From positions 28,867 to 41,508 of the forward strand of contig CAUDNR010000076.1 in assembly GCA_958430865.1 (NCBI GenBank): a DNA stretch of 12,642 bases, read 5' to 3'. Under the pieces are notes generated by a model, which did not search any database, was not told the DNA's origin, and saw nothing but the letters and a program-made list of their open reading frames with translations. The DNA comes from Entrophospora sp. SA101. Its lineage: Eukaryota > Glomeromycota > Glomeromycetes > Entrophosporales > Entrophosporaceae. Each line of letters starts with the position of its first letter. The stretch's first letter is position 1. This document shows positions 7,706-12,642 of the stretch, piece by piece. The position numbers and the translations under genes are program-made.

Positions 7706-9846
7706 TGAATGAAGAAATAAAAAAATTAATATTTAAAAATACAAAATTCACATTTTCGCTCATTTTAACTGATAAATCGTGGTATAAAATATCAAAAGAT
7801 CCCAAAGTAAGAGCAAACTGGATCATTAAAAACCACGGCAAAGCACATTCGTTTTTTTACGCGATTCTCTATAATAACTTTATATCATTAGAATTAGTTG
7901 ATCTTCTTATCAAAGAAAACGTGATTTTATCCAGATATCTCGTGCAACGATTATTATTACAATTCGGAAAAACCGACGATAGTTTAGTTGAATTAAAAAT
8001 ACAAAATGACATCAGCACCAACAACAACAACAGCAATAATAACAACATGGATCAAGGAATATCTGAAGCTTTTCGAAAATATTATAGGAATCCTTGAGCC
8101 TCAAATATTCCAGTAGTGGTATTTGTAGTTTTGTTAAAAGAAGCCAAATTGCAGTATAGAGAAAGTTTTCCTTTGAAAGGAAATGATATTGAAACGTTTC
8201 ATTTTTGACTGGAGGACCATTAGCCATAGACTTGGTTCCAAAAAAAATTAATTGAAAATCTTGAAAAAATAAATGATCTTATATTAAATAAAAATTCATA
8301 CCTTTCTCCCCAAAACCAATTATCCCATTTGATGACTCAATTGATTACCAAATAGAAATGCAAATACTTAATACTTAATTGTAAAGAGTATCCAGCCCAA
8401 TGATGGATTTAAAACAACAAGCAATTGAGCATAATTGCAAGAGCAATATTAATTTATCCTGACCTAGTAGAATTCTGGAAACAAATCAGCTAACATGGTA
8501 TATGTAAAGATGTCAATAATTTAGTGTTACAAGGTTCTTTGTTAATTTTATTCTTATAAAAATGAAGAAGCTTGTGATTATCCAACTACAATGGACTTTG
8601 TCAAACATATACATCTGGAAAATATAAAAAAATTTTACACATGTCAATTGTAAGTTTAATAATAAAAAAGTGTAAAACTTACGTCGGCACTGTAAGATTT
8701 ACACAATATTACGTCGGCATCGTAAGATTTATGCAAGTTTACGCTAAATTAATTTCCTGATGTACAACAATTAGTAAAAGTTGGATACAAATTGACAAAA
8801 TCTGTCATGACTGATATTCTAATTTTGTATGAACAACATATTGATAAAATTGGAATGTCACTTTTAGAAGCTTTTCAAATTGTTAGGAATCAATCAAAAT
8901 CTGATATTGTTGGATGTTGTATAGTAGAAGCCATTAAAGTCAACAGAAATTTGAAAAAACCTCAAGTTTTAGATTTTCTAAGAAAGCAAATTGAAGATAA
9001 TTGTTTAGAACTTGTATTTCTTAAAGCACTAGCTTATCATTGTTTTGATAATAATACCAGGAAAAAATTAATTGATTTTCAAATTTTTGATAAAAATAGA
9101 TCTTCTGCCTACAACACTAACAGTTTAATTAGCAGCAATAATATAAGTAATGTCAATATTATAGATAACATAAATCAAGAGTCTATTAATTATTATTATC
9201 AATATGATTATTATTATGACTATGGTTATAAATATTATCCACAAAATATCAAGGATTTGAGGAATGGTTATTATTGGACAAAGTATTATATTAACAGGTT
9301 GATACTTGTAAATTTATAAATTCAAATATTGAAAAGTCAATTAACAATATAAGATCATTGAGATTAAGTGGACATTTTTATAGATGGGTGTTAAAAAAAT
9401 TCAATCCAGATTCATTAATCACAAGATTATGCTTCAATGATATGATTATATCAAAGGTATGGATTGATAGAGAGTTGTTACTCCATCCTGAAAGATCAAT
9501 ACCAGAAAGAATAACCAGCTGTACATTCAATTTGATCATACCTACTTACAATGAATTTTGTCAGAGTAATATTCCATTTGAATTGATCTATTTGAATTTA
9601 TTAAAGAAATCAAACAATATAACAACTTTAAAACCATTTTTCGAAGGGTTTTTACCCCAAATTTTTAATCTCAAACCAACTTTTAAATGCAATAACAGCA
9701 TCAGCACCAGAAAACATGGATTGAAAAACAACTATATATTACAAAACCAGCCCCTTTTTCAACTGCTTGATGTTCATGAGAGGAAAATTGAAGTTGATGA
9801 AGAACAACATTATGGTTTTCTGAATTGGAAAAGGTTTATCATGAAG
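7705..9846 (+). pseudogene. Decayed gene of an unnamed repeated protein family
   Basis: Coding-looking pieces follow one another in shifting frames. 7705-8094 gives 130 clean residues (MNEEIKKLIF..., then an Asn-rich linker). A TGA at 8095-8097 interrupts NP-ASNIPVVVF and could be a mutated Trp codon. The frame continues to about 8202-8206, where one T seems lost before TGGPLAIDLVP. Further shifts lie at the A-runs 8240-8247 and 8290-8294. A segment with FDDSIDYQIEMQIL ends at TAA 8376. IIARAILIYPDLVEFWKQI starts at 8431 in frame 1 and hits TAA 8491. SYKNEEACDYPTTMDFVKHI runs in frame 2 from 8552. After an insertion, frame 2 resumes at 8771-9319 (VKVGYKL..., later a Tyr-rich tract). Frame 1 from 9319 to 9846 carries FYRWVLKKF and SIPER...YNEF. 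The N-terminal part recurs inverted at 10160-10520, showing a repeated family. I recall similar hypothetical proteins in arbuscular mycorrhizal fungi, but no function. Some shifts may be homopolymer sequencing errors. Confidence 0.7.
8650..8770. mobile_element. Small repeat-type insertion in the pseudogene
   Basis: A non-coding block separates two coding pieces that share frame 2 (8552-8649 and 8771 onward). It starts GTAAGTTT (8650-8657), inverted as AAACTTAC (8675-8682). It holds two 30-base tandem units beginning ACGTCGGCA (8681-8710, 8711-8740; 24 of 30 positions agree), and ends CGCTAAATTAATTTCCTGATGTACAACAATT (8742-8772). That end matches GCGTAAATTGAATTTCCTGATGGACCAATT at 4316-4345 in the 907-bp unit, and both regions also have GTAAAACTTAC, which suggests related small elements. 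GTAAGT and TTAG could be splice sites (8650-8774), but that splice would change frame. Confidence 0.5.
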
Positions 9847-9893
9847 TAACAATGCAATTAAATACAAATACACATAATAATCAGCTCACTTTG

Positions 9894-10163
9894 AATTTTG
9901 TATTTTGTATGAGAAACATTTGGAATAGACTTATAGCAGAAACTGATTACACAAACAAGCCTAAATCAAAAAAAAAAAATAAGATTGGGATATTTGGGTT
10001 GGAGACCAATAGAAGAAAATGGACCAAAGAAAAATTTTGGTTAGGAAACCTGGATAGAGAACTTGAAGAAAGAAAAAATATTATAGTACAATTATTGTTA
10101 TCTTTAATGGAATGTCCTTTTAATATAATTATACTACATATGAATATTCACATTTGTATATAA
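9894..10163 (+). pseudogene. Coding-like fragment after the pseudogene, unknown
   Basis: Frame 3 is open from 9825 to a TAA ending at 10163. Its first part overlaps the previous frame. The stretch 9990-10075, translated as IGIFGLETNRRKWTKEKF and then LDRELEERK, has protein-like composition. It may be the C-terminal part of the upstream decayed gene after another frameshift, or a piece of a different gene. No homolog is recognised and no start of its own is convincing. Its right end meets the truncated end of the inverted copy. Confidence 0.25.
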
Positions 10164-10520
10164 TTTAGATATTCCTTGAATCATATCATTATTATTACTG
10201 TTGTTTTTGTTGTTTTTGTTGTTTTTGTTGTTTTTGTTGTTTTTGTTGTTTTTGTTGACATTGATGTCATTTTGTATTTTTAGTTCAATTAGACTATCGT
10301 CTATTTTTCCGAATTGTAATAATAATCGTTGCACAAGATATCTAGATAAAAGTCACGTTTTCTTTGATAAGAAGATCAACCAATTTCAATGAATAAAGTA
10401 GTTTTAAATGATCCAATTTGTTCTTACTTTAGATCTTTGATAGTTTATATTATGTTTTTATCAGTTAAAATGGAATGTTGTATTTATATATATTATTTTT
10501 TTATTTTTTTATTTCTCTCA
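10160..10520 (-). pseudogene. Inverted, truncated copy of the pseudogene N-terminus
   Basis: Read on the minus strand it mirrors 7690-8075: the GAGAGAAA leader, then ATTTTAACTGATAAA (ILTDK), RTNWII, a shifted NWLIFLSKK, then SRYLVQRLLLQFG and SLIELKIQND, and an Asn-rich linker followed by M-Q-GIS. Compared with the forward copy, about ten residues after NWII are missing and at least two frame changes occur before the longest open piece (10334-10134). Similarity stops near 10165, just after GIS. The two copies face each other and flank about 2 kb. Confidence 0.8.
10204..10257 (-). repeat. Perfect 9-bp repeat TTTTTGTTG x6
   Basis: Six exact copies of TTTTTGTTG in the Asn-rich linker of the inverted gene copy, preceded by one partial unit. 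On the minus strand it would encode a Lys-Asn-Asn repeat. At the same place the forward copy (about 8017-8047) has AAC/AAT/AGC codons without the 9-base period, so this expansion arose after the copies split. Confidence 0.95.
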
Positions 10521-11057
10521 AAATTGTCATTATTTATACATGATTAATATTAACATATATATAATAAATAAATAAAAAGTAAAAAATAATACATGATGCG
10601 GGTTGCCATATTTTTCTGTCTAATAATATTTTCAAGGAAGACAAATTATCATCAACTCTTGTTACAAATTGATGCTGACTACCATCCGACATTTCAATGA
10701 ATATAAATTTTATTTTTAATTAATTATGACAAAAACATTTCATCAGGCATCATTTAATCATGGCATCATCAATGACTCATTTTTGACATTTAACTTTTAG
10801 TAATTATCAATTAATCATTCTATTTTATTCTATTTTATACGACAAATTCATGTAAAAGGTCATGTTATTTGTAATACTTCAAGAAGTATAAATATGCTTG
10901 AAATCTCCTTCAGTGAAAAAAAAATTAAAAAATAATTGATCGTTCACTTTCATTAATTAATAAATCTGGCATGTTTGATTGACCAACATTTAATTATTAG
11001 TTAAGAACCCCTTTTATTAGTTTTACTATATTGCTTGTAGGGACGCCTCAAGTAATG
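10521..11057. other. Non-coding stretch with one promoter-like site
   Basis: No convincing reading frame on either strand. The notable spot is the palindrome and TATA-like word at 10874-10894; the DNA downstream of it (to 11057) is A+T-rich and ends at the left direct repeat that brackets the satellite. Confidence 0.4.
10874..10894 (+). promoter_or_regulatory. Palindrome overlapping a TATA-like box
   Basis: ATACTTC-AA-GAAGTAT (10874-10889) is a perfect 7-base-arm palindrome containing TTC-nn-GAA, a two-module heat-shock-element pattern. TATAAATA (10887-10894) overlaps it, followed about 20 bases later by TCCTTCAGTG and an A-run like a fungal leader. No gene starts downstream before the satellite, so it may be an orphan promoter or chance. 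Confidence 0.25.
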
Positions 11058-11120
11058 TAGTTGTATGTTGTATATGGTGTTTTTAGTTTAGTTTGAACAT
11101 TATTTGGTGACTCTCCAATA
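11058..11120. repeat. Left direct repeat bracketing the satellite
   Basis: TAGTTGTATGTTG, then TTTTTAGTTTAGTTT, then ATTTGGTGACTCTCCAATA. The same words in the same order and orientation occur at 12215-12271, with a few substitutions and a 6-base length difference. Confidence 0.7.
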
Positions 11121-11149
11121 GAGTAAAGTTTCTATTCGTAATACAAATT

Positions 11150-12206
11150 TTTGTTCGAAATTACCCAAATCATTCGTTTATTCGAATTGTATCATTCATT
11201 TATTCAAATTGTTATCATTCGTTATTATTCGAATTATCCAAATCGTTCGTTTATTCAAATTGTTATCATTCGTTTATTATTCAAATTATCATCATTCGTT
11301 TATTCGAATTGTTATCGTTCGTTTATTATTCGAATTGTTATTATTCATTTATTTGAATCATTCGTTTATTCAAATCAATATCATTCATTTATTCAAACTA
11401 TTCGTTTTATTTCGAATTATTGTTTTATTTCGAATTGATATCATTCGTTTATTATTCGTTTTATTTTGAATTGTTATCATCATTTGTTTTATTTCAAATT
11501 ATTCATTTTGTTTCGAATTGATATCATTCGTTTTATTTCGAATTGTTATCATATCATTCGTTTTATTTCGAATTGATATCATTCGTTTATTCGAATTATT
11601 CATTTTGAATTATTATTATTCAAATTATTTCGTTTATTTGTTTGAATTATTCGTTTGTTTGAATTGAATTATTCATTTTATTTCGAACAATATGTTTATT
11701 CGTTTATGATTATTGAACTATTCATTTTATTTCGTTTATTCGTTTTATTTAAACTACTTGTTTATTTGTTTTTTTTTTTGAAATACTCGAATTATTCATT
11801 TATTTGAACTATTTGAATTATTTTGTTTATTCGAATTATTTCATTATTCACTTTATTTCATTATATTTGAAATTCGTTTTGTTTAATTCAAATTATTTCG
11901 AATTATTTCGTTTATTCGAACTATTCATCTATTCATTTATTCAAACTATTCGTTTATTCGTTTTATTAGAACTATTAGAACTATTCATTTTATTCGAATT
12001 GCTCATTTATTTGTTTTATTTAAATTATTGATTGAATTATTTGAATTATTTGTTTATTAGTCGTTTTAATTGAATTATTATTCATTTTATTCAAAATTAC
12101 TTGTTTTAATCGAATTATTCGTTATTTCATTTTATTCGAAAGAACTTTCAATGTAATTCGAATATTCAAGTAAAACAATAACTTGAATAAACCTTATTCG
12201 AATAGG
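11150..12206. repeat. Degenerate T-rich satellite of TTCGAAT-type words
   Basis: About 1.05 kb of short words shuffled without a fixed period: ATTCGTTTATT, TTCGAATT, GTTATCATTCG, TTCATTTATT, TTTGAATTATT. The plus strand is strongly T-rich and poor in G and C, and TTCGAA is the recurring palindromic core. Reading frames here (11151-11438, 11209-11469, 11804-12031) are translations of the repeat (SFIQIVIIR-like) and are not proposed as genes. Such arrays fit replication slippage, with possible unusual DNA structure. Confidence 0.85.
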
Positions 12207-12214
12207 AACCCGTA

Positions 12215-12271
12215 TAGTTGTATGTAGTGAGTGATTTTAATTTAGTTTCACCAGATTTGGTGATTCCAATA
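12215..12271. repeat. Right direct repeat bracketing the satellite
   Basis: TAGTTGTATGTAG, then ATTTTAATTTAGTTT, then ATTTGGTGATTCCAATA, the counterpart of 11058-11120. A nearby match extends the pairing (GAACCCC near 11005, GGAACCC near 12205), though spacing there differs. Confidence 0.7.
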
Positions 12272-12438
12272 ACCCAGATCACACACTTGCAATATTTATT
12301 ATAGCTTTACAACTTTAGGATGTCAATGCTGAATTTGTTGTAGTTCATATTAATATATTTTGTGATACATACATATTATGACTGAAAAAAAAAAGTTCTT
12401 TAAAAAAAATTTTTTTTTACAAATATACAAAAACCACA

Positions 12439-12642
12439 ATGGAAACCATTTTGGATGATAACAAACATCATGACGATACTTCTACTGAAAAAAATGATCA
12501 ATATTTAAAGAAAAGAGGTGAAAAGTATGGGGAATGTCCAACATGCAAAAGATATAATACTGATTATGGTGTCAATCATGTGATCCAAAGTTATTAACTG
12601 AAGGATGGACTAGTGGCAATGAAACATTAGATGAGTTGATTA
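12439..12642 (+). CDS. 5' end of zinc-ribbon, kinase-like family gene (frameshifted)
   Basis: ATG at 12439 in a good context (ACCACAATGG), after an A-rich leader. The first 44 codons give a polar acidic/basic head (METILDDNKHHDD...) then KYGECPTCKRYNTDYG, with a CxxC pair at codons 33 and 36. After base 12569 the frame runs into a TAA at 12595. Reading from 12570 instead gives CQSCDPKLLTEG then WTSGNETLDELI to the window edge. That supplies the second CxxC and the W-T-S-G-N motif I associate with the N-terminus of the expanded kinase-like proteins of Rhizophagus, where a kinase domain usually follows. The two Cys pairs are 23 bases apart; the family as I remember it has nine residues there including a Trp, so about four bases seem missing. 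It is either a pseudogene or a sequence error. The kinase domain, if any, is outside the window. Confidence 0.6.

Noticed and set aside
8650..8774. Ordinary intron with GTAAGT donor and TTAG acceptor.
   Set aside because: Splicing would shift the reading frame, whereas the flanking coding pieces are in the same frame without splicing; a repeat insertion explains the sequence better.
10201..10392. Plus-strand frame FLLFLLFLL..., resembling a hydrophobic signal.
   Set aside because: Translation of the TTTTTGTTG repeat antisense to the inverted pseudogene copy.
11151..12031. Three overlapping frames in the T-rich array giving Phe/Ile/Tyr-rich peptides.
   Set aside because: Low-complexity satellite translated by chance; the frames overlap each other and lack proper starts.

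Overview
The window looks like nuclear DNA of a fungus with a very A+T-rich, repeat-rich genome. An arbuscular mycorrhizal fungus (Rhizophagus or a close relative) is the best guess. Reasons: A+T is about three quarters by eye; introns and UTRs are A/T-homopolymer rich; proteins are Asn-rich; eukaryotic start contexts and no bacterial operon signals are seen; and the last gene begins with the CxxC...CxxC / W-T-S-G-N head that I know from the expanded kinase-like proteins of Rhizophagus. This assignment rests on memory and not on a search.

Layout. (1) 11-434, minus strand: a possible small two-exon gene running out of the left edge. (2) 497-1754: first copy of a dispersed ~1.25-kb non-coding repeat. 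(3) 2001-3236: the only intact long gene, a 411-residue Asn/Gln/His/Tyr-rich protein made mainly of six ~50-residue repeats. (4) 3237-4058: non-coding. (5) 4059-5894: a small foldback element whose inner part opens a 907-bp unit repeated twice in direct tandem with no indel and no difference that I noticed. (6) 6139-7362: second, diverged copy of the 1.25-kb repeat. (7) 7705-9846: a decayed protein gene of a family I cannot name, broken by a stop codon and several frameshifts and interrupted by a small insertion at about 8650-8770. A truncated inverted copy of its N-terminal part lies at 10160-10520. (8) 11058-12271: about 1.05 kb of degenerate T-rich satellite made of TTCGAAT/TTCATTTATT words, bracketed by two ~60-bp direct repeats. 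(9) 12439 to the right edge: 5' end of a zinc-ribbon, kinase-like family gene with an apparent frameshift.

No functional partnership between genes is evident. The dominant theme is duplication (tandem, dispersed, inverted and intragenic) followed by decay. Several pseudogene lesions lie in A/T homopolymers, so sequencing or assembly error must be excluded before they are read as biology. I found no CRISPR array, rRNA, convincing tRNA or autonomous transposase, and no clear new molecular system. The strongest leads are the repeat protein, the perfect tandem duplication and the bracketed satellite.
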